This document shows, piece after piece, positions 42,530 to 53,035 of a DNA stretch of 64,000 nucleotides (positions are counted from its first letter, which is position 1; each line of letters starts with the position of its first letter). Both the position numbers and the translations under genes were made by a program. Source of the DNA: Liolophura sinensis (Eukaryota; Mollusca; Polyplacophora; Chitonida; Chitonidae); assembly GCF_032854445.1 (NCBI RefSeq), contig NC_088296.1, forward strand, positions 7,243,435 through 7,307,434, written 5' to 3'. The notes under the pieces were generated by a model. It searched no databases. It was not told the origin of the DNA and was given only the letters and a program-made list of their open reading frames with translations.

Positions 42530-43924
42530 GATGGGTACCTTATCAGTAGTGCTGGTTTCCTCTCAAATACCCGAGTACTTACATTACCCGATGAGTATCT
42601 TCTCAGGAGAGCTGGTTATCCTCTCTTTCTAATACTGGGTCCACATATTACCCAATGAGTATCTTCTCAGGAGAGCTGGTTTTCTCTCTTTTTCATACTG
42701 GGTCCACACATTATCTGATGTGTATCTTGTGTGGAGACCTGGTTTTCCTCTCTCTGTGCTATCGGCTGTCTACATTACCTGATGTGTATCTTCTCTGGAA
42801 GGCTGATTTTCCTCTTTGTAATACCGGCTCTATACATTACCTGATGTGTATCTTATCTGGAGAGCTGGTTTTCCTCTCTTTGTAATACCGGATCTGTACA
42901 TTACCTGATGTGTATCTTATCTGGAGAGCTGGTTTCCTCTCTTTGTAATACCGGATCTATACATTACCTGTGTGTATCTTATCTGGAGAGCTGGTTTTCC
43001 TCTCTTTGTAATACCGGATCTATACATTACCTGATGTGTATCTTATCTGGAGAGCTGGTTTTCCTCTCTTTGTAATACCGGATCTATACATTACCTGATG
43101 TGTATCTTATCTGGAGAGCTGGTTTTCCTCTCTTTGTAATACCGGATCTGTACATTACCTGATGTGTATCTTATCTGGAGAGCTGGTTTTCCTCTCTTTG
43201 TAATACCGGATCTATACATTACCTGTGTGTATCTTATCTGGAGAGCTGGTTTTCCTCTCTTTGTAATACCGGATCTATACATTACCTGATGTGTATCTTA
43301 TCTGGAGAGCTGGTTTTCCTCTCTTTGTAATACCGGATCTATACATTACCTGTGTGTATCTTATCTGGAGAGCTGGTTTTCCTCTCTTTGTAATACCGGA
43401 TCTATACATTACCTGATGTGTATCTTATCTGGAGAGCTGGTTTTCCTCTCTTTGTAATACCGGATCTATACATTACCTGTGTGTATCTTATCTGGAGAGC
43501 TGGTTTTCCTCTCTTTGTAATACCGGATCTATACATTACCTGATGTGTATCTTATCTGGAGAGCTGGTTTTCCTCTCTTTGTAATACCGGATCTATACAT
43601 TACCTGATGTGTATCTTATCTGGAGAGCTGGTTTTCCTCTCTTTGTAATACCGGATCTATACATTACCTGTGTGTATCTTATCTGGAGAGCTGGTTTTCC
43701 TCTCTTTGTAATACCTGATCTATACATTACCTGATGTGTATCTTATCTGGAGAGCTGGTTTTCTCTCTTTGTAATACGGATCTATACATTACCTGTGTGT
43801 ATCTTATCTGGAGAGCTGGTTTTCCTCTCTTTGTAATACCGGATCTATACATTACCTGATGTGTATCTTATCTGGAAGCTGGTTTTCCTCTCTTTGTAAT
43901 ACCAGATCTATACATTACCTGATG
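42530..43924. repeat. Homogeneous 62/64-bp minisatellite, copy 2
   Basis: About 22 units contain ACATTACCTGATGTGTATCT, TATCTGGAGAGCTGG, TTTTCCTCTCTTTGTAATAC and CGGATCTAT. From 42,836 onward the units are nearly identical. Two length forms, CCTGATGTGTATC (64 bp) and CCTGTGTGTATC (62 bp), are interspersed, often alternating. The left end (42,530-42,830) is as diverged as the array at 948-1,790. It ends abruptly at CCTGATGGGATGAAG. Frames such as 43,091-43,282 minus are repeat translations. Confidence 0.95.
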
Positions 43925-44950
43925 GGATGAAGTAATGACGGTAGAAAACTACGAACGTGTCAAAAATCTCCAGTCAACGAAATTGATAACATTTCCTTCA
44001 AAATTAGAAGAATTAGGGTGGTCAAGAAATCGGCTGTGAACTTTTAATATTGAGTAATTTCTAGTTCAGCGGCCTGCACGTGTTTGTAGATTATGAGACC
44101 AGATTTTCGGGCTACCACCTTTACAATTAGGAAAGCAAAATGGAAAGAAAAACGAAACGCAAAGATGATCAGAAACACTTAACTTTAACAGATTAATTGT
44201 TTGAGTGTACATGACATTATCTCCGCACCGGGTTCATATCATTCCTTACGTGGATAGTCATTGGTCAAATGTTGAATGGAATATGAACTTGAAAGAGCCA
44301 CTGACCAATCAGAAACGGCGATCTGGTAATGCTTGGACCGGATGTCTTCTGTCTGACAAAAACAACAGCTGCATGGCGGAAGCTTGAGTTGTTCGGTTTA
44401 TTGGTAAATGAAAACTTTTGGTCGCTAAAGGAATACAGGCTGGTTTGCATGGAGTATGGAGGCCAAATCACTGGTTACAAAACCATTAACAAACATGATA
44501 GAGACCTTTAAATACTATTATCAGCTGGATATTTCAAGTTTTTTAATTACAAGTGACCAATGCACCAAGACAACGTATCTCTACCGTATGTGTCGTCGTG
44601 ACAGTATGACATAAACAAGTAGTATCGCAATCTGTTCATCTTAAAATAAATTAAAATTTTGGCTATACTTGCATATTAACTTCAATTTCTGCGGAAGTCC
44701 CAAAGCCAATATCCAATGACACATGAACTTAGCCTAATAGAATAGGGGAGGTAATCCAGCCCAACAACGTCATATCATGTTGATGAATCTATTCTGAAGT
44801 TTTCATTGGCTGTTTCATTGACTTCCAACAAACGCGATAGCCCAATACCCTTAGGCTCATTTTTATAGCGTAACAAAGAAGAGAGAGACACTTAAACTGC
44901 AAGGAGCGGCTACATTCGTAACCGTCATATAAGCCTTTATCGCTCAAATC
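43925..44950. other. Unannotated stretch right of the minisatellite
   Basis: Nothing recognisable. Short overlapping frames at 44,205-44,511 show no domain, and there is no repeat shared with other parts of the window. Confidence 0.45.
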
Positions 44951-44964
44951 AAGGTCAAAAATCG

Positions 44965-45160
44965 ATTCATGTTGGCTTCCTCTCTGGACATACAAGGGAA
45001 GATCTTACAGTAACCTGCGGATGGCGTGGGTTTTCCCCGGATCTGTGTCGGGTTTCCTCGTTCCATAATGCTAGCTGCTGTCGTATAAGTGAAATATTCC
45101 TGAGTACGGTGTAAAACACCAATCCAACAACAAAAAAGAAATAAAATAAATAAACACCTT
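44965..45160 (+). mobile_element. tRNA-derived SINE, head missing
   Basis: ATGTTGGCTTCCTCTCTGGA, TAACCTGCGGATGGCGTGGG and GTCGTATAAGTGAAATATTC are followed by CTGAGTACGGTGTAAAACAC and an A-rich tail with AAATAAATAAA. Confidence 0.88.
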
Positions 45161-45479
45161 TCACCGACAGTATGCCCCTGCTTCCAATTTTTTAGCGCCT
45201 TTTAAACAAACAAATAAATAAATAAATTTACATTTTAAACGACATGCATGTATTTCCGTTTGAAGAAATATAATCGACTAATTTTCATATGACAGACCAG
45301 GATAACTTCCCCGTTGACAGTTAGTGCATGTTATCTGAACACCTAAAACTTTTCTTTTAGTGTGGAAATTAAGTTAAAATTTTGAAATGTATCCCACCTA
45401 TATTACCTATATGTGGCATTTCATGTCATGCACGTTCCCAACACATTTAAGCAACTTCTAGTAATTTTCGTGTGAGGAT

Positions 45480-46140
45480 GTGTTATTTTACAAATGCTGG
45501 CAACTGAAAATGTAAAACTTACTCCAGTTAAGTCAGTAGCTGACAAACGTTTGACAATTTCGTGATATTATATAACTTACAGAGATTATTTAACCTACAG
45601 AGAACACCTATTGTCTTTTCAAGATATATGTCCCTACAAAAATTTAATGATCGGGATCATGGTTTTACAAATTCTGGTAATTCTATCCAATAACCGGAAA
45701 TATAAAACCTGTCCCTTCTAAGCCAATATTTGACAAACTTAAAGTTTCAGACGCATGTGTAATTTAGAGAGAAAACCTACGACGCATCAATTAATCCAAT
45801 TTCCGACTTCATATGGGTCTATGTGGACACATATGCCATTTTTACACATATCGTGTATCGTTTTACAAACTGCTAACCGAAAATATAAAACCATTACATC
45901 TGATTCAACTTGCAGTTTTACCAAATAATATGTGACTTACAGTGAACACTTATATTGCACAATAACTTATATAGATATAGAGCTGTAAACGCAAGTCCAC
46001 TTTTCCAAATTTTACACTTTAAGGGTGGATGTTTTACTAATTCTCTTAAGAAAAACAAACAAAATCTTCCTCAACCGATTCATCAATTGCTAGTATTTTA
46101 AACAATAAATAATTTTAACAATTACATAATTTCACAAAAT
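45480..46140. repeat. Old ~180-bp tandem repeat
   Basis: A motif of the form TTTTACAAATTCTGG followed by AACCGAAAATATAAAAC recurs at about 45,490, 45,665, 45,860 and 46,030, so the period is roughly 170-195 bp. Between the motifs, GACAAACTT-like, GTGATTTACAG-like and GAACACCTA-like words recur in order. The copies are strongly diverged. There is no coding sequence. Confidence 0.5.
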
Positions 46141-46217
46141 ATCAGTCTGTTGAAAGATGTTTTAGTGACTTTCAGATAACGGTAGTTACACACACGCTGA
46201 CGACACTACAGGCGAAG

Positions 46218-46284
46218 ATGATGGCTACGAAAGATGAAATGGCGGAATACAAAAAGCTCGAAAAGCCAAGAGAGAGCCAGTCAG
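46218..46284 (+). CDS. Possible first coding exon of an orphan gene
   Basis: GCGAAGATGATGGC is a favourable start context. The frame reads MMATKDEMAEYKKLEKPRES and QS, and is cut by CAGTCAG before GTGACC, a possible 5' splice site in phase 1. The composition is more coding-like than its surroundings. I cannot join it directly to the exon at 47,604 because the phases disagree, so an intermediate exon or a different gene is needed. No family is recognised. Confidence 0.3.
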
Positions 46285-46788
46285 GTGACCTCGATAAGAC
46301 ACGAACTTTGGTCCGGTTAAGGGGAGCAGTACAATTTCTTTTTTTCGTTCCATTGCGTCTGTCACCAGGGAATATCATTATAATGCGCTCTTCTTTTTTT
46401 CTGACGTGCACTTTCTACCGTCAGAACTATCCAATCAATACTTCGTATAGAAAACGAAAATGGTAGCAACGACTTCTCTGGAATGTAAAATTTTCTTTGG
46501 GTAAACTAAGGATGCTTGGAAACAGGCAAACAAATATCACAATAAACCAAATAAACATAATCAAGATCACGGTCATTGGACGTTATCACCCACGAGGTGG
46601 AGTTCAGGGAAAAACAAGGGTTCAGGTCGCCTCTTCCAATCAGAAAACGACCGTTTTGAGACGTCCTGTGGAGATTTAAAATTGGAGCAATATAGGACTT
46701 AGCTGAAATCACATGTTAACTGAGTCATGACCTTCCTTGCCAGGCTAATGCATATAAACTATACTGAGTTGCTATTTTATAAAAGGAA

Positions 46789-46805
46789 GGGGGGGGGGGG
46801 GGGGG
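46789..46805. repeat. 17-nt G homopolymer
   Basis: Seventeen consecutive G follow AAAAGGAA. The length may be affected by sequencing error. Confidence 0.9.
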
Positions 46806-47149
46806 TGAGTATTTCTTGTCAAGGGTGTGTTTTCAACAGTGAAAAAAACAGGAGTCGCAAAAAGTGAAAAAGAAACTTCTGTGAAGAAAACACTAAGACA
46901 AAATGCAAAATACACTTGACTAGCTATAATTTTACCAAAACTACCTTGTATTGTAAACAAAGCTTCAGAATTGTCTTTTGTCCGTCGTTTAAGAAACACT
47001 GTTATGGTATACTTGAATAGATTTTCTGTGTCTGTAGCGGCCTTCGATAATGAATTAGTTGATTTGTTTGCCATATAATGTTATGGTGCGACTAGATATA
47101 GATGTGCTTAAAAGACATCTATTTCGGCGGTGTCAGGATTATTTGCAAT

Positions 47150-47245
47150 CTGGCCTGGCCGGAGAGGATGCCAGCATGATCTGGAATTCAACTCACGGGG
47201 ACTGTATTGGTGAGAGGCTCCTGGGTCATTGCTGGGACAAGATGT
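47150..47245 (-). mobile_element. SINE internal fragment
   Basis: GGCCGGAGAGGATGCCAGCA, GGAATTCAACTCACGG and GGTGAGAGGCTCCTGGGTCA match the antisense middle of the SINE family. Both ends are missing. Confidence 0.75.
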
Positions 47246-47603
47246 GACAAACCATACATATAACGTACAACAGAGGATAAAATTGGCACCAACATGGTAT
47301 CACGTATTTTTAATTTACAAAGTCCTCTAAAAATTCTTCCTAGAAAATAAGTGTTTATGTCGGAACACAGCTCTTATTGGATATTCTTTTTTGCTACACC
47401 GTTTTTTTTCAGTGAAGTATTTACCAGCATATAATTTGATTGACTAAGGTATTTACTAACACTCAATTAATAAGGTAGAGTTTACCAACGTGTGAAATGA
47501 TTTGACGATACCACTAAAACCTTTGTGAGACGTCATTTGTTTACTTCTTCAATGTTTTTTTTGCTTTTTCTTTCTTTGTTCTTCACTCTACCTTTCTCGA
47601 AAG

Positions 47604-47915
47604 GGCTACAATAATAACTTGTTCACTCGTCTGGACAACGCTGACTTAGAGCCGGAAACCGTTCCTGATTGTTTGGATATAGACACCAAACACTGCCCGG
47701 ATGCCAAACTACTCATCAGGGCCATGAAAAGCAAGGATTACTCCGGCTTCTGGACGGACAATACGAGCAGCTACGAAGGAGAGAAGGAAATCATCCACGT
47801 GACCAACGAGCGGAAATCTCGACTGGAATCCTTCAGGGCAATTCCCGAGCGCAAGACGGAAAAATCTAAGCAACGCTTAGTTTCTTCGTCCAAGGGAGAA
47901 AGTTTCCACCAATAA
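47604..47915 (+). CDS. Putative exon of an orphan gene
   Basis: A very strong pyrimidine tract (from about 47,550) ends CTCGAAAG, followed by an open frame GYNNNLFTRLDNADLEPETV, then DTKHCPDAKLLIRAMKSKDY, SGFWTDNTSSYEGEKEIIHV and ERKSRLESFRAIPERK. It stops at TAA (47,913-47,915) after SSSKGESFHQ. GC content and codon choice are clearly more coding-like than the flanks. The product is hydrophilic and charged with no domain that I recognise. It may be a terminal exon, or the first part of a longer frame broken by a frameshift, because coding-like sequence continues to about 48,960. Confidence 0.45.
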   Translation, partial: GYNNNLFTRLDNADLEPETVPDCLDIDTKHCPDAKLLIRAMKSKDYSGFWTDNTSSYEGEKEIIHVTNERKSRLESFRAIPERKTEKSKQRLVSSSKGESFHQ

Positions 47916-48960
47916 CATTAAGGTAGACAAACTGGAAGATCCGGATCTGTACGTTTCACGCCGGTTAAAAAGGTCCAGAATTCCAGTGAAAAGGACAGGA
48001 AGTCTCCTCAAGACTCAGCAGGAAATGTACGGATAAACTGCCTTGTGTAGTCAAAATGACCCCAAAACAGAGACATGGCAAGAACCTCTCCCATAAACAG
48101 GGAAAAGCCATATCATGGAGGACAAGGTATGCCGTGGCGAACTGAACACCAGGATGGAAGCCAACAGATTCATGCGAGTACTCCATGGTGATCTTTAGAA
48201 CACAAGGAGAGAGAATGCAGGAGGCTGGCAGGAGGGAGACAGCTTCTAATGTGGAATATCTAGCAAAGCTTAGAAATGTACGGAATCATGTTGAGTGAAT
48301 CATGGAGAAACAAAAACCTGAGAAAGAAGCCATGTTCTTTTGCCGGAAGATCGCAGGCGATGGCAGAGTATTGCTCTCACCTTGCGATGGCACAGACCTG
48401 ATATTAGACAAGCATCTGGCTCCATCACCTACCCACTACTGTCCCGTATTTCCTCAGGAAAAACAAAGTTATGAAGGATCAGTGGAGAAGCCATGGTCGC
48501 CAGAACCTCTGAAGAACGAGACATCTGCTGGACTGCCGGAACCAGTGTCAGTAAACACTGGCCCTCATGTGCGCGTGCACTGTTCGTTAGAAGATGGGGG
48601 CTACCAAACCAGTTTCCATTCAGTCAATGGTGGCAAGATATCCGAGAAAAATCAAGCTGACAAACCATGCACACTCCCTCTGCCCACTTCAAACTTACTA
48701 GTCAGAACTTGCCCCCAACTCAAAGTCTGAGACAACCTATACCCCACACCACACATGGAGCCCAACACCCAAAAGTTAACAGCATGGGAGGGTGTAGGGA
48801 AGCTGGAGACAAAACCAATCCTCTGTTTAGAGCCGAGACTGTTAATACAGATGGAGAAGTCGAGCGTATCAAAGACGGGAGACCAAGTCTACATCAGCAT
48901 CAGGAGAGATCGAGGGCTGTTTGTTCTCTGACAACTCCTGTGGCAGTGAATAATCGTAAT
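47916..48960 (+). pseudogene. Continuation of orphan coding region, frameshifted
   Basis: Coding-like composition continues in changing frames. KLRNVRNHVE is followed by a stop and then by an open frame 48,302-48,730 (MEKQKPEKEAMFFCRKIAGD, LLSPCDGTDLILDKHLAPSP, SVEKPWSPEPLKNETSAG). A further frame covers 48,667-48,963. Either the gene is decaying or the assembled sequence contains indels. No known domain is visible; the region is rich in Pro, Ser, Lys and Glu and probably disordered. Confidence 0.35.
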
Positions 48961-48965
48961 TAAGT

Positions 48966-49012
48966 TTATGTATGTATGTATGTATGTATGTATGTATGTA
49001 TGTATGTATGTT
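48966..49012. repeat. (ATGT)n microsatellite
   Basis: About eleven ATGT units lie immediately before the TTTATTT tail of a SINE. Confidence 0.95.
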
Positions 49013-49261
49013 TATTTATTTATTTATTTGATTGGTGTTTTACGCCGTACACAAGAATTTTTCATTTATACGACGGCGGCCAGCATTATGGTGGGAGGAA
49101 ACCGGACAGAGCCCAGGGGAAACCCACGACAATTTGCAGGCGGCTGGGTGACCTTCCCACCACCATGAGCTGGACTTGAACTCACAGCGACCGCTTGGGT
49201 GAGAGACTCCTGGGTCATTACGCTGCGCTAGCGCGCTAACCAAATCAGCCACGGAGGCCCC
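49013..49261 (-). mobile_element. tRNA-derived SINE, near full length
   Basis: It runs from TTTATTTATTTATTTGATTG through TTTTACGCCGTACACAAGAA and GGTGGGAGGAAACCGGACAG to the antisense head CAGCCACGGAGGCCCC. Open frames on both strands are a property of the SINE. Confidence 0.93.
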
Positions 49262-49289
49262 ATGCTTGTGTGTATATGTGGATGTATGT

Positions 49290-49620
49290 GTGTATGGGTG
49301 GATGTATGGGGTTTAACGTCGTAGATAAAAAATTTTCAGTCATATGATGACGTGGAGTCATTAAATTGTGTGTTCTTGAGGCAGGGTAAGTCGATAGCCC
49401 TGAAGTGCTTCCACCACTGAAGTATCATATCGAAAACACTAGTTATGACATCCCATCTAATGAGATTATACTGACACCAGGTCAACCAGTCATGTGTCCT
49501 AGCTTTAACCTCTCACTGCTGAGTACCGCGCAAGGCAGCAACAAATAGGCCTACCATTTTTAAAGTGTTTGATATTACCTCATTTCGAGGCGGACATTGT
49601 AACCACTAGGCCAACGAAGC
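49290..49620 (+). repeat. Dispersed repeat of the 'GGGGTTTAACGTCG' family, diverged
   Basis: ATGGGGTTTAACGTCGTAGA, TTTTCAGTCATATGATGACG and AGATTATACTGACACCAGGT followed by CAACCAGTCATG follow the order of the 20,108 copy, with many changes. Confidence 0.6.
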
Positions 49621-50081
49621 GGTAATTAAGTTTATGTCTTCGCGGTATATCATCTGGTATCCAATTACCCTAATTCTATCAGTATCCAAATCAAACCACC
49701 GTGAGGATATCAGCGGGTAAAAGTAATATCCACGGTCAGTTTGACAGAAAGAAAAGGCACCATTGCTGAAAACAGTTTGCACCATAACACGATGTCTGAA
49801 AGCCAATCGGTTATTGAACTACCTTCATATTGCTGGTAAAATATATCAGAACATTGGACGGCTGGAGTGTACGGAAGTGTAGTCTGTTTGAGCGAGAGAG
49901 CGAAGTTCTCCCCTGGCGGCTGGAAGCCTGATTGCAGAGACGTTGTCGAATTGAATTTTATACCTTTACTTCTTTACATACATTTTGGGATAGAGGTATA
50001 TTTCATATAGGGTTGACTTATTGTTTGCGAGCTTTAAGTTATAAAGTATTCAAACTTAAGAATGTTGTTTTTGTGTTCAGA

Positions 50082-50526
50082 ATTTAGGCCTACTGGCCCA
50101 AGACCAACAAGAGGCAAATTCCCACACAAGGGGAGAGGCCGTGCGTGTCTGAAGCCGACGTTGGCTGCTAACTTCGCTCGTCATCTGCCACAGCCCGATT
50201 CCTCCTTAACCCGGAAGCAGCCAGCGACCAGTCCAAACATTATCCGTGGCTGTCGGGAGATCAGGCCAACAAGATTTGGACAACAGTCAGAGCAGACGAC
50301 CAGCCGAGTTCACCCAAGTGACACGGGCAATGACGTCAACTCCAGCCAGGCCAGCCGTGAGCCGTCGTCGACTCAAGCCAGGTCGGATACTATGAGATTG
50401 CCTGGGGGAGGGCCAGATCAGATTCAGAGGAAAAGTGTCGGAGAGAGACTTGTTAGCTTTGTCAGGCGACGCTGGAATCAACTCCAGCAAAGTGCCAAAT
50501 GCTTAAATTGTGCTGCAGAGCCTTGA
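50082..50526 (+). CDS. Terminal exon of an orphan gene
   Basis: TTGTTTTTGTGTTCAG is a good 3' splice site and is followed by an uninterrupted frame ending in TGA at 50,524-50,526. In frame it reads FRPTGPRPTRGKFPHKGRGR, NFARHLPQPDSSLTRKQPAT, PTRFGQQSEQTTSRVHPSDT, SSQASREPSSTQARSDTMRL and ends GERLVSFVRRRWNQLQQSAK plus CLNCAAEP. It is markedly GC-richer than the flanks. The protein end is basic, Arg/Ser/Pro-rich and probably disordered, with a short amphipathic, Trp-containing helix at the C-terminus. AATAAA lies 91 bp after the stop. No family is recognised. It may be the last exon of the gene with the 47,604 exon, but no joint was established. Confidence 0.55.
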
Positions 50527-50616
50527 ACTTAGCAATAAGTGTCCTCTGCATGATGGTAGTTATCTTTTTATCTCTGTTTATGTTTGCGTTTGTTCTTAGC
50601 TTTGCTTTTTATGAAA

Positions 50617-50622
50617 ATAAAT
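50617..50622 (+). terminator. Polyadenylation signal AATAAA
   Basis: ATGAAAATAAATTTCC lies 91-96 nt after the stop codon of the 50,082-50,526 exon, in the expected position for a short 3' UTR. Confidence 0.55.
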
Positions 50623-50899
50623 TTCCTAAAACATATATAAATTCTTTGATAATTCATAAACAGTTATGAATTTATAGTTATGTATTTAGCAAAGCATAGT
50701 AATGCAATGTATATGCTGGAATGTCTGTGAAAAAAAGTTAAAAGCTACAACTGAGCAACCAGAATTGTAATGTATTGTCGAGGCGGATGTATTGTCACAG
50801 AAACACCATAGCAGCGATGGCTGACACCAGAGAATTTTTCAGGACGTAAGAGATCGTCCGTGCTCTGGGTAAAGACGCCTGCGCAAGATCGGTGGATTC

Positions 50900-51860
50900 G
50901 TTTGACACACTTCAGAAACAGACATCAAAAGTTTGACACACCTTAGAAACTTCAGGACAAACAGCCCTAGAAATCGTTCGAATCATTCCACACCATCCCC
51001 ATATAATCCCACAAACCGTATTAAATCGTCAATGGGATATTGGGTTTTGCGCACGTCGCAATGCGTCGTAGACGCCAAAACATGGTCAAGCAAGGTTGCA
51101 GTGGTGCAAACAGGACATCAGACGCCCTGCAAGCTGGTGACAAAATGTTCTGTTTAGGGACAAATTGCGTTTTCACCTTTCCCATTCAAATGGGCGTCTA
51201 CGCCAGTGTGGTCGTCCGGGTGAGCCTTACTTTCATGCAGTTGTTGTTGAGAGAAGCCGTTTTGGCGGCGGGTCAGTGATGGTGTGGAGAGGTGTCACAT
51301 TTCGCCACCGTACTCTTGTTGTTGATGACAGTAATTTGAATGCTGCAGGTTTTACCGAGACCAGATCCTTCAGCCCGTTGTCGTTCCTTTCATGCAGCTT
51401 CGCGGCCCCAGGATGACATTACAACAGAGTAAAGCTCATCCCTCGGGTGACAGGAGCATTTATGGATGCAAACACCTTTAACGTAGATCTTGATCTTTAA
51501 TCATTGGCCTGCAAATTCACCTGATTTATAGCATCCATTTAGCAAGTTGATTACGAAATGCACCTACGCTTGAGACAGCAGCGACGCCAGCACCAGCAGG
51601 TTGACGCAATAGCTGGAGACCTAACCAGGATCTGGGCGGAGATTCTGCAAACATTCCTTGTTCGTCTGGCGACTTCATTTATTTATTTGTTTATTTATTT
51701 AGTCAGTATTTTACGCCGGACTCAGGAATATTTCACTTATACGACGGCGGCTAGCATTATAGTGAGAGGAAACCGAGCAGAACCCGGGGGAAACCAAGGC
51801 AACTTCATTGAGACGGAGATACACGGAAACCATCGACGCTCGTGTTGACCAAACCCCGTT
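50900..51860 (+). mobile_element. Tc1/mariner-type transposase relic, split by a SINE
   Basis: Frame fragments read FHLSHSNGRLRQCGRPGEPY, VVVERSRFGGGSVMVWRGVT, FRHRTLVVDDSNLNAAGF, then after frame changes PVVVPFMQLRGPRMTLQQ, and finally LRRYTETIDARVD after the SINE. GGGSVMVWGGI, LTAQRY...PVVVPF...MTLQQDNARPH and the RRRxxxxIxARGG tail are typical of Tc1 transposases. The expected DNARPH Asp block is destroyed (QQ, stop, KAHPSG) and the final SPDLNPIE is partly altered, so there is no active DDE/D site. The start of the relic is uncertain; the HTH region is barely recognisable. Confidence 0.82.
51680..51801 (-). mobile_element. 5'-truncated SINE inserted in the Tc1 relic
   Basis: TATTTATTTGTTTATTTATT is followed by TTTTACGCCGGACTCAGGAA and GAGAGGAAACCGAGCAGAAC. 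The direct repeat ACTTCATT flanks it (51,672-51,679 and 51,802-51,809). The transposase-like frame resumes on the right side, which fixes the order of events: Tc1 first, SINE later. Confidence 0.9.
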
Positions 51861-52340
51861 ACTGAGTTTTCCGATCTTCATTTTGACCCTTCCTCCGTCA
51901 ATGACCTTGAAAACACGTTAGCGACGTGTGACTCGAATAATCATATCAATGACAATACTTTGTTCTTCAACCATAAATATAAAAAAGACAGTATGCATTC
52001 GAAAATGGAAGAACAACACATTTATATATACGTACAATTACTTAGTTGAATGGGTGTATAATTGAATAGCTACCTAAGCCGCGAGAGCCACATTAGTCAC
52101 GGCAGATCATCACTACTAAGTACATTTAATGTACGTGGCCAGACGACTACATTTGTGAGCTGCCTGCGGCAATCCATAAACAATTCAAACTGTGTGAATG
52201 GCTGAGCAAATGTTGAGCTATGGTAGTAAAAAAAAAACTTTACTGTGGGGTATTTAAGTACCAACTTGCTGGAGTGGTCTTTGATATGCAAATTGCTTCC
52301 CATGACTGGTTGTCAAGGGTAGCACCAACCGTTAAAAACA
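51861..52340. other. Unannotated stretch
   Basis: No gene or shared repeat was recognised; short frames only. Confidence 0.45.
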
Positions 52341-53035
52341 ATTTTTTTTAATTGGAATTTATATTTTAGGATTTAGGCCAATGGCCCTCAAGTATTTCAT
52401 GATGGCATTGAGAGTGAGGCTGTCAAACAAAACATGTATAGAGTTGACTCTTTGTCGAACATCACCTGCGCGTGGGGAACAAACCAATTTATTTCTACAT
52501 TGACCATTGCCATGTCCACACTTTTGGCATGAAACGAACCTAGTCGGGTTAGGTATGTGCATGTCTACTTGGACATTGTGTGGCAATATTGAAATTGACT
52601 GAGGACCATAAAGTTTATTAAATATCGATAAGTTCTTGTTAAGTTTGCCGTTACTGTATTTTTTTTTTTTTGGATATGTGAATTGCCTGACATTTACAAT
52701 CCCTTGAGATTTTAGTTCGGAATACATTTGCTCCAGCCGATTAGTTCAATTGGACCAGTTCAACCTCCCGCCTTTATCTAAGCAAGGGTCATGTGCAGTG
52801 TTGGGCTTGAAAATGTCGCAAGGCTAACCTGAACTCAACTACTCGTATCCCGTTCTCTCGCATTAAGGGTCGCAACCCACAGCAAACAGGTACTCCATGA
52901 TCAACATGTAATCCACCACCCGCTAAGATATGGGTCTATTACATGTATATTCACATGGGCCACATGGGGGAGCTCTAGGTTAGTCGCCTTGTACGACAAG
53001 GTTGACCAGAGACCTGATTTCACCCCGGAGATTCC
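52341..53035 (-). mobile_element. LINE ORF1 and 5' region in repeat unit 5
   Basis: The minus-strand frame 52,727-52,359 reads VDMHIPNPTRFVSCQKCGHG and NGQCRNKLVCSPRAGDV, a zinc knuckle with CX2CX4HX4C spacing. The 5' region to about 53,035 matches 27,890-28,195 and 57,260-57,555. The RT part expected further left is absent, so unit 5 is truncated inside the LINE. Confidence 0.8.

Noticed and set aside
43091-43282. Minus-strand frame in the 64-bp array
   Set aside because: Repeat translation; the frame is lost whenever a 62-bp unit occurs.
48966-49012. Repeat of methionine/tyrosine/cysteine codons as a coding start
   Set aside because: It is a plain ATGT microsatellite.
49040-49252. Open frames on both strands as small proteins
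   Set aside because: They are the two strands of a SINE and occur wherever the SINE does.
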